A stretch of DNA of 64,000 bases from the NCBI RefSeq assembly GCF_900156505.1, contig NZ_FTPR01000001.1, positions 248,001 to 312,000 of the forward strand. Direction: 5' to 3'. Each line of letters starts with the position of its first letter. Positions within the stretch are counted from its first letter, which is position 1. This document shows positions 8,283 through 15,475 of the stretch, piece after piece. Origin of the DNA: Yoonia rosea. GTDB taxonomy: Bacteria; Pseudomonadota; Alphaproteobacteria; Rhodobacterales; Rhodobacteraceae. Under the pieces are notes generated by a model that worked only from the letters and a program-made list of their open reading frames with translations, made no database searches and had not been told where the DNA came from. The position numbers and the translations under genes were made by a program.

Positions 8283-10043
8283 ATGACTACCGCCCGCTTT
8301 TTCCTTGCGCACTGCCTGATCTGGCTGCTCACGCTGGCCAGTCCGGCGGGGGCGGGTCATCTTGTCGTGGACCTGCAGGAGGGCATCGCGCAGTCGGTCT
8401 TTGCGGGGCTGCAGGAGGGCGCGCCAGAGCGGCAGCCGGGGCAGTCGGATGACGACTACGCCGCCGTCTATAACGCCTGGAAAAACGATGTGGCAGGACA
8501 AGCGAACCTCTTGGGTGCAGTGGTGGGCTACACGACCTCGGGAGGGCAGGCGGTCAACGTCAGCAACGCCGCCAGCATCGCGCAGTCGGGTGCGCTGAAT
8601 AATTATCTCGGGCATACCGAGTTGCGGCAGTATCGCGATGCTTTGGCAGAGTGCGCCCCTAGTGATCGCGCTTGTTTCGATGCTGTGGCGGAAAGGTTTG
8701 AGCAGATCAGTCGCGATCTTGATGCAGAGTTTGCCGCCTGTGAGACCGAGCAGTACCGTCTCTACCATCTCTCCCGGATTGAAGCGGCCGAACAGTCCGG
8801 CGCCTTCGACGACATCATGCGGCTTCTAAGCCTCCAAGCTGTCAATTTCAGTGACGACTTCCGTGTTGATCTCATGGCGCTGCAATATGACCGGGCTGAA
8901 ACGCTTGATACTGCCTTGTTCACGAATCTGGACGAAGTTGGCCGCGCACAACTGCGCGAGGAAGTGACAAGCAGCATGTGCGCAGGCGCGCGCGTCAACG
9001 CATGCAGCATCGCTGTGCGTCAGGATTTGGCGGAATGGGGCGCGCTGACCGGTGACGAAAGGCAGGTTCTGAGCGGCGACATCTTCATCGCGCGCATGGA
9101 AGCGCATGAGCGGGTGCGCGAAAACATGCGCTCTGAACAATGTGGCAGTGCTCGCGGGGGCGCATGTGAGGCGCTGGTTGATGCTGAAATCGCGCGGCTA
9201 GAGGCGCGGGCGGCGCGCATCGGTGGTGTGCTCATGATCGTAGGCGGCGGTCTGGAAATTGTCGCTGGAGGTGCTGCCGCATCGTCATGTGCGACCGGGT
9301 TGGGTTGCATCGCAGCAGCGGGCCTTGCCACGCATGGGGCGGACATTGCCGGTCACGGTGTCGTGCAGCTTTGGACTGGCGAAGTGACAGACACATTTGG
9401 CGGTGGCTTGCTGCAGCAGGCAGGTCTCAGCCCAACGCAAGCCGAACTGGTCTACGGGTTCATGGGGGCCGGGATCGAGATCGCAGCCTTGCGGGCGATG
9501 CTGCATGCACCAGCGACAATCACACCGCAGGCCCTGGCCACTTACCAGCGCACTGGAGTCTTGCCGGAAGGGGTTGCACCAAATAGAACAGGAAGTGCTG
9601 TTGACGGCATCTATGGCGACATACGTCCAATGACGGACGAATTTCCTGAGCTTGCCGGTGTGAACCCGCATTATGTTGATGGTGCAGGACCGAGTGAGAA
9701 CACAAATTGCGTTTCGTGTGTCAATGCAACCGTTGATCGTCTTACTGGACGAAATCCAGATGCTGTAGCAGGTCCTTCCAATGGATATGGGGTCCCCAAT
9801 GATCTAAACCCATCAGCACCATGGGGGTTTCGGCAACCAACCAGCCCTGCAAATGTTACCAACGAACTTCTTTCCCAAGGAGATGGTGCAATTTCGGTGG
9901 TACGCATTCAACAAAGTGGCACTGATATTGAACATGTAATAGTTGGGGTAAATAGAGGTGGGACCGTACACTACATTGACCCACAGTTAGGGGCGATTGT
10001 TGATCTCCAACCTAATTTGACCGTAATTCCAGGTTATAACTGA
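8283..10043 (+). CDS. Orphan CdiA C-terminal cassette with leader and papain-like toxin tip
   Basis: This 586-residue protein opens with a Sec-signal-like leader (MTTARFFLAHCLIWLLTLA, then SPAGA as cleavage motif). It runs into CdiA pre-toxin sequence (EGIAQSVFAGLQEG, VVGYTTSGGQAVNV, ALNNYL in place of VENN). A variable middle follows, with a Gly/Ala-rich hydrophobic stretch near residues 315-350. The last ~125 residues resemble a papain-like (Tox-PL-type) domain: Cys in NCVSCV (about 475), His in EHVIVGV (about 550) and Asp in HYIDPQLG (about 564). Such tips act as proteases or deamidases; the exact activity is unknown. No Shine-Dalgarno is visible before this ATG or before the in-frame ATG at 8247, so the cassette may be a silent donor. 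It overlaps the next gene by one base. Confidence 0.75.
   Translation: MTTARFFLAHCLIWLLTLASPAGAGHLVVDLQEGIAQSVFAGLQEGAPERQPGQSDDDYAAVYNAWKNDVAGQANLLGAVVGYTTSGGQAVNVSNAASIAQSGALNNYLGHTELRQYRDALAECAPSDRACFDAVAERFEQISRDLDAEFAACETEQYRLYHLSRIEAAEQSGAFDDIMRLLSLQAVNFSDDFRVDLMALQYDRAETLDTALFTNLDEVGRAQLREEVTSSMCAGARVNACSIAVRQDLAEWGALTGDERQVLSGDIFIARMEAHERVRENMRSEQCGSARGGACEALVDAEIARLEARAARIGGVLMIVGGGLEIVAGGAAASSCATGLGCIAAAGLATHGADIAGHGVVQLWTGEVTDTFGGGLLQQAGLSPTQAELVYGFMGAGIEIAALRAMLHAPATITPQALATYQRTGVLPEGVAPNRTGSAVDGIYGDIRPMTDEFPELAGVNPHYVDGAGPSENTNCVSCVNATVDRLTGRNPDAVAGPSNGYGVPNDLNPSAPWGFRQPTSPANVTNELLSQGDGAISVVRIQQSGTDIEHVIVGVNRGGTVHYIDPQLGAIVDLQPNLTVIPGYN
8381..8616 (+). repeat. Pre-toxin direct repeat, copy B (inside orphan cassette 1)
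   Basis: This is the partner of 6146-6381. It is the same length, ungapped and in the same frame as the cdiA copy. Upstream of it the orphan lacks about 50 codons present in cdiA (the ALLHGAVGCAA part), and the leader is joined directly to the repeat. Downstream the two proteins diverge completely into different toxin tips. Confidence 0.9.
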
Positions 10044-10354
10044 TGCCTAGTGCGAAGCTTAAATTTGAAGAAATACGAAAACTTGCAGAAGATGCAGGCC
10101 GTGAACATTGGCAAGCCTTCATAGGCGAAGGGATGCCTCCTTTAATCGATGAATGCATAAACGATCGGCGAGCATGGATGTTCTTTCGTAACCCAGCTAT
10201 AGAAATACCTGATGAGGCTAATTTGAGAAAATGTGCTCTGGTAGTAAGTGAAAATGGTGAAGTGCGGTTCACCGCTGATTATTATCCGAACTTTGATGAG
10301 TGTCGCGCTTATTTGGCAAAAATGGCTGATCACTTTGAAGAGCGAGACCTTTAA
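10043..10354 (+). CDS. Probable immunity protein for the papain-like tip
   Basis: This 103-residue protein starts on the last base of the orphan toxin's stop codon (TGATG), the tight coupling typical of toxin-immunity pairs. It has no signal peptide. Visible sequence includes REHWQAFIGEGMPP, RRAWMFFRNP and ALVVSENGEVRF, and the fold looks alpha/beta. It may be related to YrhB/Imm35-like immunity proteins, but I cannot confirm that by eye. The gene is notably AT-rich compared with its flanks, a sign of recent transfer together with the toxin tip. Confidence 0.7.
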   Translation: MPSAKLKFEEIRKLAEDAGREHWQAFIGEGMPPLIDECINDRRAWMFFRNPAIEIPDEANLRKCALVVSENGEVRFTADYYPNFDECRAYLAKMADHFEERDL

Positions 10355-10363
10355 CTACCTTTC

Positions 10364-10531
10364 CTACTCCAGTGCCACAATCATCAGCTCGAGTTGGATA
10401 GTTACCCGTTCGACCACATCCTGTTGTTCTTCGTGTGCATGGTTCATGCTGGCGACATAGCTGGCGTAGTGCGGATTGCCAATGACGCCATCAGTATGGC
10501 CATGCGTCCCGCATCGTGCCACTCTGCCCGC
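10364..10531 (-). pseudogene. Antisense C-terminal gene fragment, unknown
   Basis: The minus strand carries a coding-looking tail (GVIGNPHYASYVASMNHAHE, then a Val/Glu-rich end ELMIVALE) that stops 10 bases after the end of the upstream immunity gene. It begins at the leader of the second orphan cassette. Its placement mirrors the remnant at 7854-8282, so each plus-strand cassette is preceded by a truncated minus-strand gene end. No start codon or family can be named. It could be a chance open frame. Confidence 0.3.
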
Positions 10532-11321
10532 ATGACCACCGCCCGCCTGTTTCTTGCCACCTGCCTGATCTGGTTGCTCACGCTCGCCAGCCCGGCGGGG
10601 GCGGGTGCCGTCACCATGGCCGATCTGCAGACCGGTATCGGTGATCTCAAAGACAACTCTGATCTGGTTGATGGCGGATTGGGGGCAGCGCTGCTTCATG
10701 GGGGTATTGGCTGCGCCGCAAATGCAGCGTTTGATGGCAGCTGCGCGTCCGGCTTTGCCGTCAGCTTTGGGACCGAACTGATCGCGGGCCAATTGTCGGC
10801 AAACTTTGAAGCGGATCCCAATATGGATGCCCGCGCACAAGAAGCCGCGCGGATGGCGTTTGAGCAGAACCGCGCCGCGCTCATCGGGGCGTTTGCCGGT
10901 TACATCACGTCTGGCGGCAATGCGGTGAACGTGAACCAGGGCGCGTCGGTGGCGCGATCCGCTGTTGCGAACAACCGGCAGCTGCATGTGCAAGAGGCAG
11001 AGCTGATTGGGCTTTATGCCGGTGTCTTTGCGCGAGAACAGGGGATCAGTGTTGAAGAGGCCACGGCACTGCTGACTGCCGAGACACTGATTGGCATCTC
11101 AGATGATTTTGCGCATCTTGAAAGCGATGCCGCAGCACGCGCGTTCCTCGATGGGCTGGAGCAGGCCGGTCAGGTTGTCGATGGGCAGACCCTGTTCGGT
11201 CAGCTTGACCGCGGGTCGGATGAATACCGCAATTCGACGATCAACATGGGCGATATGGTGCAGACTAGCGGGCTTCTGCTGATCGCTGATCAGGTGGCGT
11301 TCAATAGGGCGCTGGCGCTTT

Positions 11322-11392
11322 CTTTGGGGCTCCGACATTTACGTAGTAACTCCTATGGGAACCTCGTTGTATCGCCAAAGGTCGGTCGCCGG
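11322..11392 (-). repeat. Toxin-tail/immunity-start junction remnant (repeat of 13053-13124)
   Basis: On the minus strand this segment encodes a toxin ending FGDTTRFP-stop, a short spacer, and an immunity start MSEPQ. The region 13053-13124 has the same arrangement: FGHTTRFP-stop, a spacer, and MSDPQ. The two are clearly homologous at DNA level. After MSEPQ the minus frame runs into antisense of the plus-strand cassette, so this is the torn edge of a third toxin-immunity module. Confidence 0.75.
11323..11334 (+). repeat. 12-bp direct repeat, left copy
   Basis: The sequence TTTGGGGCTCCG recurs at 12094-12105, 771 bp away. The two copies flank the antisense segment that interrupts orphan cassette 2. 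They are consistent with insertion or short-homology recombination at this point. Confidence 0.7.
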
Positions 11393-11451
11393 TTGACTGC
11401 AAAAAACAGCGCAAGCTGACAAAGGCAAGTGTCTAGGAAACTAGGGGCGCG

Positions 11452-12093
11452 TCACTCACTGAGTTCAGGCTGCCGCATTAAGTATGAACGCAAGAGACCA
11501 CAGTAACGGAGCCACTCATCCGTCCAGTAGTAAAAATCGTCTTTTTGCACTACTTGGGCTCGGCGATAGTCCGAGAAGATCACACTGACTTGCCCTATTA
11601 TTCCAAGGCCAATCCTTACTTGAGCTCTAACTGAAGCAATTGGAGATGTCTCCCAGACTAACTCAAATCTTATAGGAGAACTATGGTCCAACGATCCAAT
11701 GGCAAAATCAAACCGACGCTTCCCCTGCTTCATCTCTAGAAGCCCAAAACCTGGAAGGTATTGAGTTACTTTCGCCTCCACAGTCTGCTTTGCCTCACTG
11801 GCGGTCACTTTTGGTAGATCATAGCTTCCAAGTATCGGATGCACCTTTTCTAGGTACCACGTGAATTTATTTCTTATCGACTGCTTCTTTTCCATTTGAA
11901 GTGGATTCTCATCGTAGTTTCCTGGGTGCAAAGCATCTCTTACTTCTTCCTCGGACACTCCTATCGCTAATGAGAATGCTCTCATGAGTTTTGCATGGTC
12001 GTCTGGTTCCGACCCCGCAAATTCCTCTCTGCGAGCTGCAATAGCTAACTTCATTCTATCGACAGCTGGCTGGAATTCTGGTCCGACTACCAT
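11452..12093 (-). CDS. Probable immunity protein, paralogue A (213 aa)
   Basis: This is a cytoplasmic-type protein without a signal or membrane segment. Its C-terminal half matches the layout of the protein at 12404-13069: a YLPGFG box (FLPDFG in the other), then KRRFDF, a beta-rich stretch, and a tail with aromatic YYWTDEWLRYCG (GYWLDEWFPYAA in the other). The N-terminal halves differ. It lies downstream of, and antisense to, CDI cassette 2, with Rhs-type toxin remnants on the same strand, so an immunity role is inferred. The ATG follows a CGGAGCCCC stretch that also precedes the paralogue's start region. The gene is AT-rich for this genome. Confidence 0.6.
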   Translation of the reverse strand: MVVGPEFQPAVDRMKLAIAARREEFAGSEPDDHAKLMRAFSLAIGVSEEEVRDALHPGNYDENPLQMEKKQSIRNKFTWYLEKVHPILGSYDLPKVTASEAKQTVEAKVTQYLPGFGLLEMKQGKRRFDFAIGSLDHSSPIRFELVWETSPIASVRAQVRIGLGIIGQVSVIFSDYRRAQVVQKDDFYYWTDEWLRYCGLLRSYLMRQPELSE

Positions 12094-12263
12094 TTTGGGG
12101 CTCCGGTCAATGGGGATCTCACTCTATCAGCTTTGTCGCAGGTGGGCGAGATGATGCTGGACGGAGTGGAGCGAGGCGAGGTTGAGTATCAGGGGGAACG
12201 TTTTGTGGTCAGGATGACAGAGGCTGCGACGCGAGACTGGTATAGTGTCGACATTCGGCGTTA
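12094..12263 (+). pseudogene. Displaced C-terminal tail of orphan cassette 2
   Basis: The plus frame starting at the right copy of the 12-bp repeat reads GAPVNGDLTLSALSQVGEMM, continues with GEVEYQGERFVVRM and ends WYSVDIRR-stop. It uses host-like codons and reads as a natural protein end. Joined to the last good codons of cassette 2 (RALALSLG at 11303-11329) it would give a seamless ...LSLGAPVNGD.... A one-base length difference in the G run is needed to keep frame. It has no start codon of its own. Confidence 0.5.
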
Positions 12264-12403
12264 ACAATTGCGGCGCTTCGCTCGCTCCGGTTACGTCGCT
12301 GGTTTGGGTAAAGGCATCGTGTGAGGAGCCTTCAAATTGCTCAAACGTTCGCCGCGGTTCACATCTGTTGTTCTTCAATCTCCGTGAATTGCGGACTCTG
12401 CTG

Positions 12404-13069
12404 TTACTCGACGATATTCCTCGGCGCGGCTGAAGGGGCGAAATACTTCGCCATAGCGGCAGCATATGGAAACCATTCATCCAGCCAATAGCCAAGCCCG
12501 TCGTAGTCTTCAAATTGGGCTCCGCGTTGATCTCCCATAAACATGGGGACATTTCCTTTCAGCTTGTCGTCGACCCCAACACTAAAGCTGACCCGCGGAA
12601 CAGATCGAAAATCAAGCACGAGGTTAAACCAAATGTGACTGTCTTTTGACGTATCTCTTAGAAAGTATTCCCTCCTCGTTCGGCTGCTAATCGTTTCCTC
12701 ATGTCCAAAGTCCGGCAGAAACTTACGTCTTGCAACTGTGATGGTTTCCTCCAAACCCTTCTTTGAGAATTTGAAGTCAGGTTTATCGGCAACATATTCT
12801 TTTTGACTTCTGCAAAACATAGAAAAACCCATCCGCAGCTTCTGCGACTTGCGGAGGCGCTCCAGATCCTCTGCAGTTATTTTTCCGGCGCGAAATTGTC
12901 GCCGCGATTCAGCAAGAACTTCGCAAAGTTCCTGTCGGTATCCTTCCCGACCCACTAAGAAGCGTTCTATTAGCGCTTCATTGTCTTTCGATCGCACCGA
13001 CGAGAAAAGTGGTGCATCGTCGTCAATAGCCGACAACATATCAAGAAACTGGCTTTGGGGGTCCGACAT
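12404..13069 (-). CDS. Probable Rhs-toxin immunity protein, paralogue B (221 aa)
   Basis: This protein starts MSDPQSQFLDML, 14 bases after the stop of an Rhs-type toxin fragment (13084-13536), which is the usual toxin-then-immunity order. It has a charged helical N-terminal half (RQELCEVLAESRRQFRAG). The C-terminal half shares FLPDFG, KGNVPMFMGDQRGAQF and the aromatic tail GYWLDEWFPYAAAM with paralogue A. There is no signal peptide. The immunity function is inferred from position and from the duplicated toxin-tail/immunity-start junction. The family is not recognised. The intergenic stretch 12264-12403 before cassette debris shows nothing further. Confidence 0.6.
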   Translation of the reverse strand: MSDPQSQFLDMLSAIDDDAPLFSSVRSKDNEALIERFLVGREGYRQELCEVLAESRRQFRAGKITAEDLERLRKSQKLRMGFSMFCRSQKEYVADKPDFKFSKKGLEETITVARRKFLPDFGHEETISSRTRREYFLRDTSKDSHIWFNLVLDFRSVPRVSFSVGVDDKLKGNVPMFMGDQRGAQFEDYDGLGYWLDEWFPYAAAMAKYFAPSAAPRNIVE

Positions 13070-13124
13070 TTGAGAATTCGCTCCTAGGGAAAACGAGTTG
13101 TATGGCCAAAGACTGGCGGAAGGA
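13053..13124 (-). repeat. Toxin-tail/immunity-start junction, intact copy
   Basis: Partner of 11322-11392. It contains the end of the toxin (FGHTTRFP-stop), a 14-base spacer with GGAGCGA serving as Shine-Dalgarno, and the immunity start MSDPQ. Its conservation with the torn copy shows that at least two related toxin-immunity modules existed on this strand. Confidence 0.75.
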
Positions 13125-13536
13125 ACATTTGGATTGTTGAGTTCATTACATCCGTCATGCCCTCCATCAGTCGGAGAGCATAGGCATCTGTGCGCCCGTA
13201 GTCGATGCGCTCATAGTGCATGAGACCCGCCGTCGTCGGGCTTGGATAAACGTATTTATTGTATGTGATGCCGTTGGTCCCCAAGATACGCCCACCATAC
13301 GTCCCGGCTGGTACAAGCGATTCCATTTCTGCAACTGACATCGGTGTAATAGTAGCACCTGCTTGGGCCACCGTTGCCATCCAGGCGTTTTGCTGTGCCA
13401 GCGCCCGGCCGTGACCAGCAGAACCCGGCGTCAAAGCAGTGATCGGCATATAATCGAAGAATTCGCCACTATTTGGATTGATAGCGTCTGGGCCCCCGTT
13501 AATAATCTCGGTTAGGGTGTTATCAATCGAAAACAC
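13084..13536 (-). pseudogene. Rhs-type toxin C-terminal fragment
   Basis: The readable frame begins upstream of the GTG at 13536 (RNEPLQNSGAWNKGVFSIDN) but is closed by a stop near 13580, so it has no own start. The polypeptide contains FFDYMPITALTPGSAGHG, ESLVPAGTYGGRILG and ends PPVFGHTTRFP. No known toxin family was recognised. It follows an Rhs core end (13608-13853) on the same strand in another frame. This suggests an Rhs protein broken by a stop or frameshift between core and tip. An intact putative immunity gene follows, a common state for displaced toxin tips. Confidence 0.5.
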
Positions 13537-13607
13537 TCCCTTGTTCCAAGCACCCGAATTTTGAAGAGGCTCGTTTCTGACTGCATGTTAGGTGCTCTTT
13601 GAGTTAC

Positions 13608-13853
13608 CTAGAGGGCCAGTTGTTGATGAGCATATGTCCCATTGATATGATTATATTCAAAGTACCCAAATTCAGGCAAATTCCCACTTGGATCGCTTAA
13701 GTTCAGGGGATCATTCGCCGAGGATGCATACCTATTCGTCCCGACATCTGATTCAGTGACCTTCCACCAGTCTGGCTGCAGGAACAGTCCCAACTCCGGA
13801 TCATAGTATCTTGCGTTGCCCCCATGACCACCGCTCGCCTTTTCCTTTCCCAC
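13608..13853 (-). pseudogene. Rhs core C-terminal fragment
   Basis: The translation NARYYDPELGLFLQPDWW and the next block, GVGTNRYASSANDPLNLSDP, is the hallmark end of an Rhs/YD-repeat core, just before the variable toxin tip. After SGNLPEFGYFEYNHING it stops at 13608 without a toxin. The rest of the core is missing: upstream the frame runs straight into antisense of the third cassette leader. The fragment is therefore a decapitated Rhs gene, probably cut when the CDI cassette leader was placed here. Identification of the motif is secure. Confidence 0.85.
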
Positions 13854-13969
13854 TGCCTGATCTGGCTGCGCACGCTGACGAGCCTGGCATCAGCGTGTGG
13901 CGGCGCATGGCGGACGCGCAGCACGGGATCGGGGAGCAGGTGCGTTCGTCCCGGTATGTTGCTGTATAG
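13824..13969 (+). pseudogene. Stub of a third orphan CDI cassette (leader plus pre-toxin start)
   Basis: The leader is recognisable (MTTARLFLSHCLIWLRTLTS). It is followed, one frame over, by MADAQHGIGEQV, the equivalent of MADLQAGVGDGV in cdiA, and then a stop at 13967-13969. An Arg inside the hydrophobic core, the frameshift and the stop mark it as dead. The next ~230 bases to 14201 hold no gene that I can support. Confidence 0.65.
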
Positions 13970-14201
13970 CGTTGTACGCGCTTGAGCCCGATATTGGTCG
14001 CACGGCAGGATTGCCGTGCCCTCAAATTTGCGGGACACAAAGCAGCGACAGTCAGAGACACAATGGGATTTCATCGTATCCTGATAAGTATTTAGTTACA
14101 GAACGGTAGGCGCTTTTCAGGTTGTCTGATCATGCGCCCTGACCGCACCAATCTTTATCCTGATTTTTAATCGGACATGCCCTGACAGTCCCACGTTTAC
14201 C

Positions 14202-14618
14202 TTATGCGTCACGTCCAGGTTCTTTTGGGTCGTTCGAGAATAACGCGATCTTGTTGCCATATGGGTCACGCAGGTAACCAACGTAGAAATGCGGACCATA
14301 GGACGCGCGAAAACCCGGTTTACCCTCATCGGTTCCGCCGGCGGCGACGGCTGCTGCGTGTAGGGCGCGTACCTGCGCCTGATTGCGCGCCGCGAATGCG
14401 ACCATTGTACCATTCCCGGCCGTGGCAGGCTGCCCGTCGAAGGGCGCTTTTACATAGAAGTCCGGTAGGGCAACAGACTGCCCCGGTTGTTTGGGCAAGA
14501 TGTAACTCAAGTCACCGTGAAATTCTTGCTGCGTATAACCGAGGTCAGGCAAAAAAGCTGCGTAAAACCGCGCAGCGCGCGCAATGTCGTCAGCACCAAC
14601 GGTAACATAGGCAATCAT
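14202..14618 (-). CDS. VOC-superfamily (glyoxalase/bleomycin-resistance-like) protein
   Basis: This 138-residue single-domain vicinal-oxygen-chelate protein contains YVTVGADDIARAARFYAAF at the start and a second half with GPHFYVGYLRDPYGNKIALF, the usual closing strand of the fold. The start at 14618 is preferred over an upstream in-frame ATG because AAAAGGAGCC lies just before it. Members include glyoxalases, dioxygenases and many proteins of unknown substrate. Nothing in the neighbourhood specifies one. It is the first ordinary chromosomal gene after the CDI/Rhs debris. Confidence 0.85.
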   Translation of the reverse strand: MIAYVTVGADDIARAARFYAAFLPDLGYTQQEFHGDLSYILPKQPGQSVALPDFYVKAPFDGQPATAGNGTMVAFAARNQAQVRALHAAAVAAGGTDEGKPGFRASYGPHFYVGYLRDPYGNKIALFSNDPKEPGRDA

Positions 14619-14705
14619 CCTGGGCTCCTTTTTGCGCCGTGGGGGTTTGCCGGTGGTTTGGCACAGCTGGTCATGCCCGATCAATCCTGTACGACGAACC
14701 GGCAC

Positions 14706-15257
14706 TTATGTCGGGTTGGCCTCGAGCCATGCCCCGCTTTCAATTCCGTCCAGCGTCCAGTTGCCGACACGCCATCGCACCAGCCGCAGTGTCGGAAAGC
14801 CGATATGCGCCGTCATCCGGCGTACCTGTCGGTTCCGCCCCTCGCTGATGGTCACCTCGATCCATGTATCGGGCACAGATTTGCGAAACCGCACTGGCGG
14901 ATCGCGCTCCCATAAAGCGGGGGGATCAATCAGGCGGACCTTCGCGGGGCGGGTCGGGCCGTCTTTGAGCGTGACGCCGTCCCGCAGCGGCGCGATGTCT
15001 TTGTCTGTTGGCGCGCCCTCGACCTGTACCAGATAGGTCTTGCTCATCTTGTTTTTGGGGTCCGCGATGCGGGCCTGCAACGTCCCGTCGTCGGTCAGCA
15101 CCAAGAGCCCCTCGCTGTCGCGGTCCAGCCGCCCCGCAGGATAGACCCCGGGCACGTCCACGAACGAAGAAAGCGTGGGCCGTGGTGTCGGGCTTTTGGC
15201 GTCAGTAAACTGCGACAGCACGCCAAAAGGTTTGTTCAGAAGGATCACACGCGACAT
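14706..15257 (-). CDS. rluE: rRNA large-subunit pseudouridine synthase, RluE type
   Basis: This 183-residue RsuA-family enzyme lacks the S4 domain, as RluE does. The catalytic motif is [17 protein letters not shown], with the Asp in RLDRD. The C-terminal block is [15 protein letters not shown]. The start near [13 protein letters not shown] matches the RluE length. In E. coli RluE makes a pseudouridine at 23S position 2457. An alternative upstream start at 15293 would add 12 residues. The gene is divergent from the DUF3422 gene, and the 218 bases between them show no element I can name. Confidence 0.88.
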   Translation of the reverse strand: MSRVILLNKPFGVLSQFTDAKSPTPRPTLSSFVDVPGVYPAGRLDRDSEGLLVLTDDGTLQARIADPKNKMSKTYLVQVEGAPTDKDIAPLRDGVTLKDGPTRPAKVRLIDPPALWERDPPVRFRKSVPDTWIEVTISEGRNRQVRRMTAHIGFPTLRLVRWRVGNWTLDGIESGAWLEANPT

Positions 15258-15475
15258 GCGCCTGACTAACGCAAGCGGTGCCATGCCGTCCATGGTCTTG
15301 TGCGTTTCGGTTTTCTTTGTCAATTCGGTGCCGTCACGTGCGCTGTGCAAACGCCAAACCAGCCTGCGGTATACAGATGTACTCTGGTAACATATTATAA
15401 ATGAATAACTTTTTGATTTACTTGCGCGCAAACGCGACTAGATTGAAGTTCATTGATGAGTAAAAAGGCGCGCCA

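Larger units (their letters stand above)
10532..11419 (+). pseudogene. Orphan CdiA C-terminal cassette 2, 3' end replaced by unrelated sequence
   Basis: It has the same leader as cassette 1 (MTTARLFLATCLIWLLTLA plus SPAGA) and then the full pre-toxin region (MADLQTGIGDL, ALLHGGIGCAA, GAFAGYITSGGNAVNV, AVANN for VENN). About 120 codons of tip follow. Coding sense is lost after about 11322: the last ~30 codons (LGLRHLRSNSYGNLV and on) are antisense to an Rhs-type toxin tail and the first codons of a minus-strand immunity gene. A plausible displaced true tail lies at 12094-12263. No Shine-Dalgarno precedes the leader ATG. It reads as a disrupted, probably silent module. Confidence 0.7.

Noticed and set aside
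8247..8768. Long minus-strand open frame (304 codons) covering the start of orphan cassette 1
   Set aside because: Its upstream half is antisense to clearly coding pre-toxin sequence and shows no protein-like pattern. Only the piece after the leader junction looks coding, so just that part is listed as a remnant.
10532..11419. Orphan cassette 2 as an intact toxin gene
   Set aside because: The last ~30 codons are antisense of a torn Rhs toxin/immunity junction, so the native C-terminus is missing.
13970..14201. Possible attachment site or insertion-sequence end after the CDI/Rhs debris
   Set aside because: No tRNA, integrase or clear terminal inverted repeats could be found. Only a change of composition is visible.
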